Positions 24,002 to 35,840 of a stretch of DNA of 64,000 nucleotides are shown piece after piece; position 1 is the stretch's first letter; each line of letters opens with the position of its first letter. Location: positions 2,294,001 to 2,358,000 of the forward strand of contig JAPNXP010000002.1 of the NCBI GenBank assembly GCA_028753945.1, in the 5' to 3' direction. The position numbers and the translations under genes are program-made. The stretch comes from Hexactinellida sp. DTS-2022. Taxonomy: Eukaryota; Porifera; Hexactinellida. The notes below the pieces were generated by a model. That model worked only from the letters and a program-made list of their open reading frames with translations. It was not told the origin of the DNA and made no database searches.

Positions 24002-24400
24002 TAACCGGCCAAAAGTATTTGAACAGCAATAAATAGTTTTGATATATTAAAGCTTATTGCTGCATAATAACATTAGTAGATGTTTCAACGTGGCTATTTA
24101 GATAGAAGATCTTGTGAAGTATGTTAAAATAACAAAATCTTTGAATTGACATTAGTATGGAGGTGTTATACTCATTAGCTATAAATTTAGCTAATTAAAT
24201 ATATTAATTTTCATCATCAAGATTCAAGGAGAATATGCAAGTTCTGATTGCAGATTTGAATTCCACATGGTCAAGTTACTCAAAGTGTATAATTTCCAAT
24301 CATTACGATTATTATCCACTGAGATACAGCCACATTCCCATTTGTGCCACTTGGCAGAGACACGTATGCCACTTTATGGATATTGGCAAAAATGACTTGA
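24002..24400 (-). mobile_element. Tc1/mariner-like MITE, GGCCAAAAGTATTTGAAC family, copy 2
   Basis: TAACCGGCCAAAAGTATTTG at 24002 is the right terminus of this family in reverse orientation. The body matches the copies at 8265-8737 and 46023-46405. The opposite terminus is not found. The 82-codon open frame over 24235-24483 is not a gene. Confidence 0.6.
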
Positions 24401-26100
24401 AAGCTAAAATGACTATTTTAACATCCGTTAATATTTGTAAGCTTTCCAAAATTCAAATTATTTCCAGTATTTGGGAAATATAAAATTAGTAACTAACATG
24501 CGAATACATATAAATTTTTTCGAGAGCTAAAGGTTGACTGTTGTTAAATATAAACTTTACTAATAAATAAACAACCAAGAAAGAAAAACTATAATCAAAA
24601 TGCGGTAATTATATATCGATAAGACACATAAATCTTTGTATTCCAATAGTATAGGTTAAATATGTTTGAGAAACGCTACCTTAAGGTAAAGCAGCTATTG
24701 CAATGTCATACATAGTGGCGTAGCCTCGAGTTAAATATTGGTATTATGTTATGAGTAATCATCGATAGGGCCTTTTTGGGACAATTTTGATTTTGTTTAT
24801 TTGAAAATACTGAAATTATTGGTTTAGCCATGTACCAAACCTACCGATGCCGACTCACATGATACATGATCTATTTCTAATTAGGATAAAATATAGAGTG
24901 ATCAATATTTTTGATTATTATTGACACATATTAAAGATATTCAAAATTAATACATTATGATGTCATTTTCACATATTTTTTGTTAAGTTAGAAAATAATC
25001 AACAATATTTTTGGATTCAACGGAGTAGATTTCCTACTTGTACTAAGCAACTTTTATGCGTACCATTAACGTACATACCTATTACCCATAATCGCTATTT
25101 TGCCGCACTGTGCATGAATCTCTGCTTCATATTTCTTCGCCATCATCTCTAGATTCTCCTGTCTGTCCATACCTCGGGATAGCTTCTTGATGTTATTTTT
25201 ACAACCTATCCCCAAAACAACCCGTGTCTTTTGATAAGAGTCTCTCTTTCTATATCGTAACCAGAATTTTCTCTATGACTCCATGCTCCAATCCTCCGCC
25301 AAGAGATTCCACCCACCTTGCGTTGTAGGCAACGTAATCATTCCTATTGAAAAAATTGTTAGGATGAATTCACAAGGACATCGGATCTTGTTGGAGTAAT
25401 AACTGATGTAGAGAATGACAACGCTACCATTTAGACACGAGCATTATTATCATTTACAATGAATTTAGTCGAAATTTCGATTACAAATTGAATTCGAGCA
25501 TTTATCCAAATATATTTACATGTAATTAAGAAGAAATGTAGTAATTTCAATTTTGAAATTATCTTTATATATTTCCCCTGTACCTAATACCAATACTATT
25601 GAAGGTTTGGCATCACCAAAAAATGGGGTGCGGGACAAGCAGAAGGAGCACACTACCATCCCTTCTGTGAATGTTTTTTTAATTTAAATCACGATAAAAA
25701 ATTATTGTCCAGAATTGATTGAGAAATTTGTCTGAGCTAAAGATTTACATTTGACATTTAAATTCTAGGGTTGTCAGTATGGGTTAGCCATTCAATTGTA
25801 TTATAACTTAGTCTCTCTGTCAGTTGTTAATTGTGCATTATAGCTGAGATGGATCCAGCACCAAATATCTGGGGTGGTGCAATGCCCAGGGTTGGGCCTT
25901 AGAATTGTGGATTCCCTCGGGAAGCGCCCGCGGGTCAACTGTGCCAGTTTATGGACGTTATTTTTATCAACTGCATTTGAAAAATCATCTTTCAAGAAAG
26001 TTGAAATATATTGAATATACGTCAAATATATATATTCAAAATTCATACATAACTATCACTTAATATTTAATTAAACTATCCACTAACCAACAATCACAAT

Positions 26101-26284
26101 CATGGTTTCATCCAGGCGTCCGCGACGCGCCTCCAGGAGCTTAATTTTGAAAAGAAAATCTTCTAGGCGCGCGAAAATCGAGAGATGCACCCATAGACGT
26201 AATCTAAATTTAATATTTAGCCGCGTATGAGCGAGCACAAACTTAATCTAGGTGCGCAGAAAATTTAGCTTGGATGAAAGCCTG
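26101..26284. mobile_element. hAT MITE, GGTTTCATCCAGGCG family, copy 1
   Basis: It starts CATGGTTTCATCCAGGCG and ends TTGGATGAAAGCCTG, with a perfect 8-bp duplication ATCACAAT (26093-26100, 26285-26292). The other copies are at 52617-52801 and 60755-60925. Confidence 0.88.
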
Positions 26285-27091
26285 ATCACAATGAATCAAC
26301 AGTTAACGATTAGTTACGATTTTTTCCTGATATTTGATGTACAACGTTCCCAAAAGTATTCACAGAAAAGATAGAGAAGAGAACTCTGATATATTTCTCT
26401 CAACCAATCTCGTTAATTGTGCCAGTCCCTAGAAATAATTTACGATTATATTATCATATTCTTCGGGGGAAGATCGCACTCCCCCTGAGCCATTTCTGGG
26501 GGTGTTCAACCTTACAGAACCCTCCGGTTGACCCATCCCTGCATTATAGAATGCTTAACTGATACTGTAATTAATGATCGAGGGTACATTCTGGCATCCA
26601 TTCATTTTTTGTTCGTCTGTTTTGCCTTATATATTTTGTAACTTCCCACTGTGTATATTTATGTCCAATAAATACCAAGCAATATAATAACTATTCTCCA
26701 TAGCCCAAAGTCTGGAGTTTTACAATTCCTTACTAATGGTTTATTTTCTGTATTTGGATCGGTCTTTACTTAAACTTCACAACTTTGAATTTTAAATTAA
26801 CTTGTAGTTTTCATTATATACCACCTGCTCTCGCTGCACAAGTTAATGGGATTGCATTGTCGGCAAATGTAGAATTTATGGAGAATGCAACAACTGTAAA
26901 TATATAAGCTGTTGGATTTCCGAAAACTTGCTTATCTTGTATTTCACTAACAATTCAACTTCACTTGCACTCTAAATATTGTCACTTACCGTAGCAACTT
27001 CAACTGTATTTCTTGTAGATACCTCCCTATTTTTGAACATTTATTTAAACTTTCTGCATTAAAACTTGTATTAAACTTTATAGAAATTACT

Positions 27092-27252
27092 TATATAGAG
27101 CTCAGCTCTAGTAGAGTTCAGTTTTTTCACTATGTGTATTCAGGCACTGAGAAAGGTCAGTTTTTTTCAGTTTGAAATTGACCTTTAGAAAGTAAGCCTG
27201 GGCTTTTAGTATGGGAAAAAATCTGAACTCTACAAAGCTCAGCTCTATATAA
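27092..27252. repeat. Palindromic MITE, TATATAGAGCTCAGCTC ends
   Basis: TATAGAGCTCAGCTCTAGTA at the left is mirrored at the right by CTACAAAGCTCAGCTCTATA. GAGTTCAG/CTGAACTC continues the stem. Confidence 0.65.
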
Positions 27253-27582
27253 TGATTCCCAACTTTATATTTGTAAATATCGTACTAGTTTTATCAACAA
27301 TTGGTTTAGTAAAACTAAATTTACTCTTCTTACCACTCCTCTTTGCACTCCTCTTTATTCTCCTCATGTAATCTCTTATTAAGTTTAAACACTTTATGAG
27401 CCAGTGGGGTAAAGGCAAATTTTAAATACGCAACCCTATCGTCTTTATTATTATAAACTGTTCTAGTGAAATCACCAGCTCGTATCTACCAGTCTCTGAA
27501 TTTAATATGCTATGTTTAACATTTCTGAACCAATTCTCAATAATCGCATTACTTGTCTGTTGCATTCTCTGAGAATTAACAA

Positions 27583-27776
27583 CAGTCAGGTCTACTTATT
27601 GTGAACAACTTTTTTACTGCTTAATATGTATTTTTATTATTATGAACAAGCCCTATGGTCCCAATTTAACAAATTACATGGCGATTATATTAAGTTGGGT
27701 TCGCTTATTATGAAGTCTCTCTATTATGAACACAATCTTTGGTCCTTTGAAAGTTCATGATAAAAGAACCTTACTG
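27583..27776. mobile_element. pogo/Tigger-like MITE, CAGTMAGGT ends
   Basis: The left end CAGTCAGGTCTACTTATTGT matches the reverse complement of the right end, CAGTAAGGTTCTTTTATCAT. TA follows at 27777-27778. It interrupts the coding relic at 27310-28160. Confidence 0.65.
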
Positions 27777-27780
27777 TATA

Positions 27781-27880
27781 CAGGTAAACCTCCCAAAGCG
27801 GCACCTCCGACTATCGGCAACCTCCGAGAAGCGGCACCAAATCATTCTCCCGATGGGTGCCGCTTTGGGAAGTTTACCTG
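27781..27880. mobile_element. 100-bp TA-flanked palindromic MITE
   Basis: It starts CAGGTAAACCTCCCAAAGCG and ends CGCTTTGGGAAGTTTACCTG, with TA at 27779-27780 and 27881-27882. It abuts the previous MITE. Confidence 0.8.
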
Positions 27881-29139
27881 TACATAAATTATCCCACTCC
27901 ACAACGAACAATGGATTATGATGCATGAGAAGAAATTCAACTATATTGGGGTTATATGATATACTAGGATCAAGTTGCGAATTTTTTTCGAATTTACTTA
28001 TTGAGACTAAAGTATTAGGTATGATAAATTATCTCTAAATGTCTAGCAAAAGAGTATTTCACTATGTGAGGTACATCATAACTCTTAACTTCAGTCTCAT
28101 CCTCGAATTACTTGGTCACATCATTACTAACATTGATCTCCGCCTTTACACACACTTCAATTTTGTTTAATTTATTCTAATAAACATTACATCGCTTCGT
28201 ACTACACAAAATATAGCAAAATAAATATGCTGAAAAGTTGATTAATTTAATTCATTTGTCATCAATTATCCTACGACCAAATATATGCAATATTATTCTT
28301 AGTGCTTTATATAATTTTTCTTATTCAAATTATACCTAATTATGTGCAAAATATGAGTCGATGTGAGATGGAGGACTGTCGTAACACCTTAGTCAACATT
28401 ATTAACTATAAATTAACAAAGATATTGGAGAATATTAAAAATTTTAAACACTAAATCTATCTCAAATTTTTAATTTTTAACTCAATTATGGTAAATACTT
28501 AACTTCTCAAACACCATTTATTCATTAAGTGTGAAACAGTGGCGTACACAGAAAGTTTCCACGGGGGGTCCATACTTCACCTTGCTTGATAAATTATTCA
28601 CTAGTCCAATTATCTAAGAAGACAATTTTTGGAATAATTAATTAATTGATTACTATTTAATAACACTTTAATTGACTATCAAATGTATGCCTGGTTGGTT
28701 TATGCTCTACAGATACTGTGACTGAGTATGAATATATATTCCGAAATTATTTAGATGACTTAATTTATAATGTCGAAACACTCAGGTAGAACTGTTGACT
28801 TTTTTCTTCCCAACAACCTCTAGTTGAACCATGGCGTACTATATTATACGGCTAGATAGGTCATTATTTGCTCATTTCATTCCAGTCAGTTTATATTTTC
28901 TAACTGCTCGTTAAATGAACTACTATTGTCATGGAATAAACTAAACTTAGAATTTAAAATACGCTAGAAACATCTAGAATACTTTTTCGGAATGATTTCT
29001 CATCGAATTTAACCACGATCGCGAAATCAAATATACATCCATATATGGTAATTAATACTAATTATTATACTTGACTTTAAACCATTTTTAAACATTCAAG
29101 AGTTATTTTCTCTATTCTATATTAAGACAATAACCACAG

Positions 29140-30060
29140 TATATTCACTACCGTCAACAAGTAAGGTACACAATAACTTTTCTGCCGCTTGTTGGATTTA
29201 AATTCGGAATCTTGATCCTCACGGTAGGTTTCACTAATCTTCTTTTTCAAGTTGTTAAAATGAATATTGGAAAGGATATTGTTAACGATTTCACTTGATT
29301 TAATCGAGTGTTCTACAACAAACGAAGTATCCCACTCAGTTGTTAGATTGAGTAATTCTTCAGCTAGAGTTATCCAAGTTTAGTCAGAAACTCGAATTTG
29401 TCCTTCTGAAAGTTCTAACAAGCAGAATGCATGAACACATATTGATGTAAAGCTGTATTCGGAAGAGTTAAACCTCCCTAATTCACATTGTTGAAGTGGT
29501 CAGATGAAACTTGGTCATTCTGCAAGAAACATAGACAGTCAGGACACTTCAATATTTCAGCTAACGACAAGGAAATATATCCGGTAATGTAAACAACTAC
29601 TTGTTGGGAATCTTCATTTAATTGTATGTGATCTGAATCATTTATGAGTAATTCTTGTCCGTATTCCTTGATTGATGAAATGAAATCATTGGAAACATAA
29701 TGAAAAGATTTCGATGTTTCTCTTTAGGAGAGATTTCAACTTTATTATTGACTCAGACCTGAGCACTTCTTTAAAACTCACTAAAAACCGTCCTCCACTC
29801 AACTACCGATACTGTGAAAACCTTCGTTCCAATGTATCACTTTGAAACTACCAGTTAGTACGTAATCATATCCTTCATTGAGCAATTCAAGAGACAGTTC
29901 AAGATATAGCATAATCAGTCTGTATTAATGCATTTAATGTTTGTTTTGTAAACCCCAAAAATTTTTAGTCTTGCCATGCATCCAGCCAATTACTAAAAGA
30001 ACAGAGAAATTCAGTTTTGCAATCAATTAAACTAAAGCGTTTCCTTGCCTTAAAGGGTGA
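29140..30060 (-). pseudogene. P-element transposase relic P4, C-terminal half
   Basis: Minus-strand reading with stops gives, in order, a degenerate WLDAWQ...FTKQTLNALIQ block (about 29970-30000), YVLTGSF then DTLERRFSQYR and LSGGRFLVSFKEVLRSES (about 29740-29860), and VVYITGYISLSLAEIL followed by CPDC (about 29530-29610). D-LERRFSQYRQ-SGGRF and YI-GY...CxxC are the usual C-terminal landmarks of P/THAP9 transposases. The wording differs clearly from the three other P copies in the window (DPLEHHFGLYR), so this is another subfamily. No TIR was found. Confidence 0.65.
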
Positions 30061-30107
30061 AACTTCACTTTAGAATTGACACAAAGCAACCAAACCCGAA
30101 CTAAGTT

Positions 30108-30239
30108 AAAAAAATCCAAAATTTGCAGCTGTGCCGACGCATGTTAATTTGGTGGCACTATATTTTGGTAGGTAGTGGTTTATTGATAGTGCCTTCAAAG
30201 GAACATGCTGTCGGCACAGCTGCAATTTTGGATTTTTTT
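30108..30239. repeat. Palindromic MITE, AAAAAATCCAAAATTGCAGC family, copy 2
   Basis: AAAAAATCCAAAATTTGCAG at the left and GCTGCAATTTTGGATTTTTT at the right are mirrored, with GTGCCGAC and GTGGCACTAT blocks shared with the copy at 11072-11198. Confidence 0.7.
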
Positions 30240-30439
30240 GCCATGTCATCATCGCTATGAAGGTGTTAAATTATTCTGAAAGGTGTTTCAAAAGGCAACG
30301 ACCCTTAGTGAGTTGGAAGTTTCCATTTAGCTCACTTCATTTGAGGGATATTCAAGTTTCAGTATAAAATAATCTGTGATGACTCAGCATTTTTTAAGTG
30401 CGTGTTAGGTATTCACCCAACTCCAACCAACCCATGCGA

Positions 30440-31830
30440 ACTATTTAATTTACAAATGTGTAAAAATAAATTTAGTTGACGATGTCATCATCACCTCAAG
30501 GTGTCAAGACCCACTTGTATAGGTGGTACGTGGCATAAGGACAATCACTGAGATTAATGAAGCTAATTAGTATAAATATTTAATTAATTTATTAATTATT
30601 TAACACCATTATTATGTACAGCAAAATAAATTAGGTTCAATTATTTGCAATAATTATTAATCTATATTGAATTTCATTATATTTGAATTCAGCGCACTTG
30701 ACAACCCCAATAATCTAATTGGAACCGTCTCTATAAGTTAAACACAGAGCAATTAATTTGAATTTAATATGTCATTTATCCATTGTGCAAGCATATTCTC
30801 GTTGAAGTAAATTTAATCACATAATCTGTCGTTGTTATGGAATGTAAATATTAGTTTTCAAATAGAAAATAGAAGCCTATTCGATCTCACAAGTTGAATC
30901 AATATAATAATCACAAGTTGAAACAATAGAATTATAATTAACACGTTCATTTGAACTGAAGTGTTTGTAAACAATGGAAATTTGCAACTCAATTGTAGCA
31001 CAAATGAAGCGGAATTTTAAAATTCGTGCACTGTGACAAGGTGTAGAATTCAATTACAGTAGAACCTCGTTAGTACGAACACGGTTAATACGAATTTCCG
31101 GATAAGACGAACAAAAAGTTCCACGAAATCAGGCCCTACAATGTCTATCCAATGGGTGTTACACTGGTTAACACGAACTCCGGATAAAGCGAACAAATTT
31201 TTGCCGTCCGTTGGTGTTCGTATTAACGAGGTTCTACTGTATCTATCGAATGCATATAAATTGAATATTCGCGCACTATTTATTGTTCCTTTTCCAACAT
31301 TAAACAGGTGTAAAAATTTGACAAAAAATCGTGATCCCAGGTGCACATCTGTAACCCATCAGACACCTGTCCTGAAAATTTGGGTTCTTAGTTAATGAAA
31401 CTCTATTCTGTGGATGAGCTACGGATAAATAATAATAACTAACCAAAGCACTAAGACGAATACTGGGCCACTATACTTTAGTATAGTCGGCACAGTAAAA
31501 AAAACCCAGCAATGGTCTCTTCTTCTGGAAGCTATAAACGAATACCTGAAATAGTCGTTCGTGGAATAGAGCAAGAACTCAAGCAACAGATTGCTTGTTA
31601 TTTCCTGGGTATAGTACTGAAGAGTTTAGTCCTGTGCCAACTATACTATATATAGTATAGTGACCCAGTTCTAATCTTACTGCCTTTATTATTATTTTAT
31701 ATAATTCCCCGTAGACGGTGCCCTACCCACACTTTTATACATTGAGGACTGAAAGTTGGCATGTAGGTGCGAAATAATCGTCTAATTTTTACCTTGGGTT
31801 ACGATTTTTTATCAAATAATTTTCACGAAA
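30440..31830. repeat. Decayed relatives of the 9702-11444 element interior
   Basis: 30830-31056 matches 10560-10790 in reverse orientation (shared GCAACTCAATTGTGGCAC-like and CAGTGCACGAATTT blocks). 31450-31490 and 31630-31830 match 10050-10340 (GGGCCACTATACT, CTTGGCATGTAGGTGCGA). The pieces are out of order and a pogo-type MITE sits among them, so this is probably a rearranged copy. Confidence 0.5.
31057..31239. mobile_element. pogo/Tigger-like MITE, CAGTAGAACCTCG ends
   Basis: It starts CAGTAGAACCTCGTTAGTAC and ends TATTAACGAGGTTCTACTG, TA on both sides (31055-31056, 31240-31241). This terminus type is widespread among pogo/Tigger elements. Confidence 0.85.
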
Positions 31831-32088
31831 ACCTCCTTATTTCCTCTTTTCAATGGTGCTAAATTTGTTAAAATCTGATAACTAGAAGCGAGTCAAATAT
31901 TTGAGTGAAGTGAATGAACATGGTCGAATACTATGTCAACTTCACACTCACATATGCCTCATACTTTGCTTATTCTTTACTCATTTTAAGGTTTAGACTT
32001 CACATGATGAAATTTCTCCCCATTTTTATTGTGGCGATCGACCTATTCTTGCGTATCTTATCAGAGTGAGATAGGTTATGCATTGTAC

Positions 32089-32209
32089 CAGAGACGGTGG
32101 GGCCTGTGCCCTACCCCATTAATGTAAGTATGCCCCCAGTTTAATAGCCTGTGCCCCACCTGTGACGCAATTGTCCCCGACCAGTGGCGGATGGCTAGCG
32201 CCGCCACTG
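32089..32209. mobile_element. hAT MITE, CAGAGACGG...CCGCCACTG
   Basis: A 121-bp element with imperfect CAGAGACGGTGG/GCCGCCACTG ends and a perfect 8-bp duplication CATTGTAC (32081-32088, 32210-32217). GCCTGTGCCCTACCCC and GCCTGTGCCCCACC repeat inside. It lies 400 bp before the second exchanger exon. Confidence 0.8.
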
Positions 32210-32609
32210 CATTGTACTATAATATAGTATAAAGTTCCAAATTGTATTATATGTATGTATACAATTATCCTCCAACATGAATTTCGCTTTTACGAATTTA
32301 TAATATGAAAATTATTATTGTTATAGAAATAGATATACCAATTAATTTATATTCGAAATAAACATGGGGCCTGGTCTCCAGAAGTATTTAGTCAAACAAG
32401 TATACTGATTGAGGAGGTTTGAGTGTATTGTAAATTCCCCTTCCAATTAGAGTGAATTCGAATTAACGAAGTTCGGATCAGTACTAGGATAAAATTACAA
32501 AGTCTTTGAATACCCATACACTTGATTACTTCACTTTCAGTTTTCTTTTGCGGTGAAAATAATATTAGAACTATTAATAAGAACATTAATTACTATTTTA
32601 TTCTTTTAG

Positions 32610-32861
32610 GTTTTGAAGATTTTCCTAAAGATTTTAGCATAATCCATGGCTTATTATTCGGTTCTTTAATCAGTGCTACTGATCCTGTTACGGTATTGGC
32701 AATTTTTCATGACATTCATGTTGATGTAGATTTATATGCACTCATTTTTGGGGAAAGTGTTATGAACGATGCAGTCGCTATTGTTTTATATCGTTCAATT
32801 GATCAGTTTGAGGAAAGCTCTGCTGGAGACTTTATTTGGGTGAAAATTTTAGTCAGTGTTG
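32610..32861 (+). CDS. SLC9A6/7/9-like: Na+/H+ exchanger, NHE6/7/9 type: following exon
   Basis: The acceptor TTATTCTTTTAG (AG at 32608-32609) opens 252 bases encoding [18 protein letters not shown], then [12 protein letters not shown], then [20 protein letters not shown], and ends at a GTATGT donor (32862). SATDPV and GES-MNDAV are the two most conserved membrane segments of the family; the ND pair is the cation-binding site typical of electroneutral exchangers. The exon starts at codon position 2 and ends after position 1, matching the exon at 15103-15403. There is no stop inside, and both halves look under selection. The next exon (usually a Gly-rich membrane segment) was not found in the remaining 31 kb. 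Confidence 0.92.
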
Positions 32862-34479
32862 GTATGTAACTTATTTTTCTAATTCGCATTTAGTAGGACC
32901 AAATACTCTGATCCCAAGGCCAACCTCTTGCAATTAGGTTTTGAGCCTGTTTTTTATTCTATAGGTATATCTCGCTGGTCCTAAGGGAAACAAAATTTAT
33001 GCATTAAATTGAAATTACCTCTGGAAATCGTAATGAATAATATACTTTTCTGTGTCTAAATCTCTCGATAATATCCTTTCGACAATTCTCACATCGAGGA
33101 ATCCATTTCCGTGATTTCTTTTTGGATTATATGTCTCCTTCCTGAGAATTTCAAAATGACTTCAGTGTAGATTATCTACTGATAAATTTTCGACTGAAAT
33201 ATTGCCTAATTACCAAGGTTGAAACCGCTCCAACCGAATATCAGTATTCATTAATAGTTGCCTTACCGAATACGATTACTGTCTTCGGTTGCTTCAAACG
33301 AATACGAATACTGATGATGTTCGGTCGGGATACCAAATACCGAATACAGGTAGTGATATCATATCAGGTTGACCACCGAATACCAAATGACGACATCAGG
33401 TTGGCAACCAAATATCAACTATCCGGCAACTAAAATTCGATTCAACCAAGTATATCAGTATTTGGTTACAAGCTTGCTAATTACCTATGTTTAATATGGA
33501 AATGTGAGTGGGAGTTTGTTTCTTTCACTTACGAATAGGGGAAATTCTGTATCAAACTATTTATATAATTTAACTTGATGATTTGTTTTCACATTCTTGA
33601 GACTGAAGATTGTAGTGATCAAACTCCTACGGGACACCTGACAACAACGAATCTATTATCTATACTAGATATGCAATTCTGTTTTTTTTCCTGAGGTTCG
33701 ATACAATTTCTTAGCATTTCAATTAAATCGTTACTACAATGATTATCCGATATTCCGGGATACCTGCTGAGCTAATATTCCTTTTATTCAATGTTATGTG
33801 TCCTCACCAGCAAAAGTGTAGTCCAGAAAATTATTATTCACAGCGTTTTTGTACCTAGGCATACACAACCTGTCACATTTTGCCAATATACGTACATATA
33901 TATATATATATATATATATGTATCATTTTTTGCATACTTCAATCAGAACATTAATGGAATTTTTCTCATAATGTGAGCTACGCCATCTTGAAATTGTTTC
34001 GAATTCCAGAAATTATAACGTAATAGATTCCTCACACTCAATTTGCCAAAGAAGACGTCTTTCCTGGGGTTTCTAAAGTATTTTTAAAAAGGTATATTTT
34101 AGATATGATTGCCGACGCCATCTAAATTCGCCGCTATAGATTTTTGGCCAGATTTATCAGACCAATATGTATTTTTATTTGCGAGATACACCTTAGAGTA
34201 TCAAAATCAGGCTTACAAGTGGTCAGACTTTTAACTCGGGATCTGAGATTTTATTGCTACTCTTTATTTCCTTTTTCTGTTTAAAATTTAGTTTTGATCC
34301 TTATAGTGAACGTAGAAATTTATTAATCCACATCATTTTCTCTTGAACATACTCTGTCCATATACAATCTGTTTCATTATTATTTAGAATCACACATGTT
34401 TTATACTATACTTAATATACTACACTTTTGTTTCTAATTTTAATATACATGTTTAGGAAATACACTATAAATCAATTTT
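32862..34479. other. Downstream intron sequence, repeats only
   Basis: 33222-33475 is a repeat rich in CCGAATAC/GGTTGGCAACC with roughly mirrored ends (AACCGAATATCAGTATTC against GTATATCAGTATTTGGTT). 33895-33919 is a TA microsatellite. Nothing else was recognised. Everything rightward is intron or intergenic, depending on where the exchanger gene ends. Confidence 0.5.
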
Positions 34480-34727
34480 TATTTGGATATCCGCTTGACT
34501 CTAATAATAAGCCACTCAGAAACCAGTTCTCCCTACTACCTTCGCAGTTATGAAGACACCTGAAAGAAAATACATTCTTGACTGCCTTATTCCGAAGACC
34601 CTAGGAAATGGTGATTCTGTGTTATTCTGTGGCGCATTCTTTGGTCATAGTTTGGATCCCTAACTTATCGAGACAATTCTAACAGAACATATTTTACCAT
34701 TCTGGTTGGATGACAAGTACTCGTACC

Positions 34728-34905
34728 CAGGGAATGAAAGGTTACAAGTGAACTGAAAACAGGACTTTTTAACGGATTCAAGTTGAACGAACTCAACGAA
34801 CGCTGGTGGACTTGAAGTTATGAACAGAACGTGAACGAATTGAACTTGCATCAATATGAGATAAACAGAATGGGTTTATTGAGTCCGTGAACATTCCATT
34901 CCCTG
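34728..34905 (+). mobile_element. hAT MITE, CAGGGAATGAAAGG ends, short copy
   Basis: It starts CAGGGAATGAAAGGTTACAA and ends GTGAACATTCCATTCCCTG. The flanks CTCGTACC and CTTGTGCC differ at two bases. It shares ends with the 632-bp element at 11716-12347 and interrupts the Tc1 relic. Confidence 0.7.
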
Positions 34906-35352
34906 CTTGTGCCCAACCTTGTATTCCAACAAGACTATGCTGCAGACATAAATCCAAAGTGAAACGATACTGGTTTATCGAAAGTGCTACCAGATATTGT
35001 CCTGGCCAGCTCTATCACCCAACCTGAATCCCATTAAGAACATCTGGGATTATCTAGGGAGGCATATATGTTATTCAACTTATGAAAACATCTTGCAGCA
35101 AATCTAGAATATTAGGTCAAGAATTGATAGAAGATTGGGGTAAAATTCCAAAATCAGTGATAACAAGGCTGGTCGATGCAATGTTGAGAAGGATGGAGGC
35201 CGTACTGCAGGGCTCTTCAATTAGTTTTTATTCCCGGGCCACTTTTGAAAAATCAGGCACTTCCCCGAGACACTTCGTAACTGGAGTAGCCATAAATGAT
35301 TACTTATACGCTAATAACAAATAGGTAAGAATAAAGCACATTATGTGATATA

Positions 35353-35688
35353 CCTTATTATAGGAAATTAACGCGAATTTCTCCAAATCGCGTTAATTTC
35401 CTTCGCGTTAATTTCATGGAGCGTTAATTTCCATGACCTTAATTTCCTGCTTTTTAGCAAAATTATACAATGGATGGACAAACTTCCGAGCTACATATTT
35501 TGAGATGTGCAACTAGTTTTAGAGGATATTCCATGTCTATCAAGTAGATTGGAAGCCTATTTGAGCACAATAATAGTATTCAATCAGGAGATTAATAATC
35601 CTGAATTTTTTTAATCAAATTTATTCGCGTTAATTTCATGTATTTGAAAATGTTCAGCTCCAATTCACGTTAATTTCCTATAATAAGG
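35353..35688. mobile_element. TA-flanked element, CCTTATTATAGGAAATTAAC ends
   Basis: The left end CCTTATTATAGGAAATTAAC is mirrored at the right by GTTAATTTCCTATAATAAGG, with TA on both sides (35351-35352, 35689-35690). GCGTTAATTTC is repeated inside. It landed within the GATATACA target duplication of the neighbouring element, splitting it into GATATA and CA. Confidence 0.8.
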
Positions 35689-35692
35689 TACA

Positions 35693-35840
35693 CAGGGGCG
35701 TGCTGGCCATATATGTCAGGCGGGAATCCCGCCGAATCACCCAGAAAGTTGTTTACCGTGGGCCCATAGGGGCCACGAAAAGATTTCGGCCCTTTTTGAA
35801 TATAATCCCGCCTGGGCCCCTTGGACCCAGCACGCCTCTG
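35693..35840 (-). mobile_element. hAT MITE, CAGGGGCGTGCTGG family, nested
   Basis: The ends are CAGGGGCGTGCTGGCC and GACCCAGCACGCCTCTG. The right duplication is GATATACA (35841-35848); the left one is the same 8 bases split by the TA element. It is a 148-bp relative of the 1.74 kb element at 9702-11444, at the same position in its host hAT. Confidence 0.82.

Larger units (their letters stand above)
27310..28160 (-). pseudogene. Unclassified transposase-like relic split by two MITEs
   Basis: On the minus strand 28160-27883 reads through stops as coding-like sequence ending NPNIVEFLLMHHNPLFVVEW. After the two MITEs at 27583-27880 it resumes at 27582 with QQTSNAIIENWFRNVKHSIL and, after one frameshift, RAGDFTRTVYNNKDDRVAYL to a stop near 27405. 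I recall an uncharacterised invertebrate protein group with a similar N-P...PLFP-W block followed by TNxxxENWF..xK. An ENWF-type segment is where a DDE enzyme often has its last acidic residue. The superfamily is not assigned. Confidence 0.4.
15404..32609 (+). other. 17.2 kb intron of the exchanger gene, packed with transposon remnants
   Basis: It starts GTAGGT and ends TTATTCTTTTAG. The flanking exons are contiguous in the protein family, and their phases agree (1 nt + 2 nt of a Gly codon). Sub-stretches with nothing recognised are about 15404-16611, 16937-18424, 19558-20332, 21685-22137, 22293-23216, 24401-26100, 26285-27091 and 28161-29139. CAGTGGCGTACACAG at 28547 and GTGGCGTAGCC near 24716 look like single hAT ends without partners. 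Confidence 0.8.

Noticed and set aside
25080..25350. Possible host exon on the minus strand (YVAYNARWVESLGGGLEHGV)
   Set aside because: It reads well for about 30 codons only, then stops; no family recognised and no convincing splice sites.
28547..28840. Complete hAT element starting CAGTGGCGTACACAG
   Set aside because: Only one terminus is convincing; the supposed partner near 28830 is too short and no duplication matches.
33895..33919. TA dinucleotide run
   Set aside because: Ordinary microsatellite.
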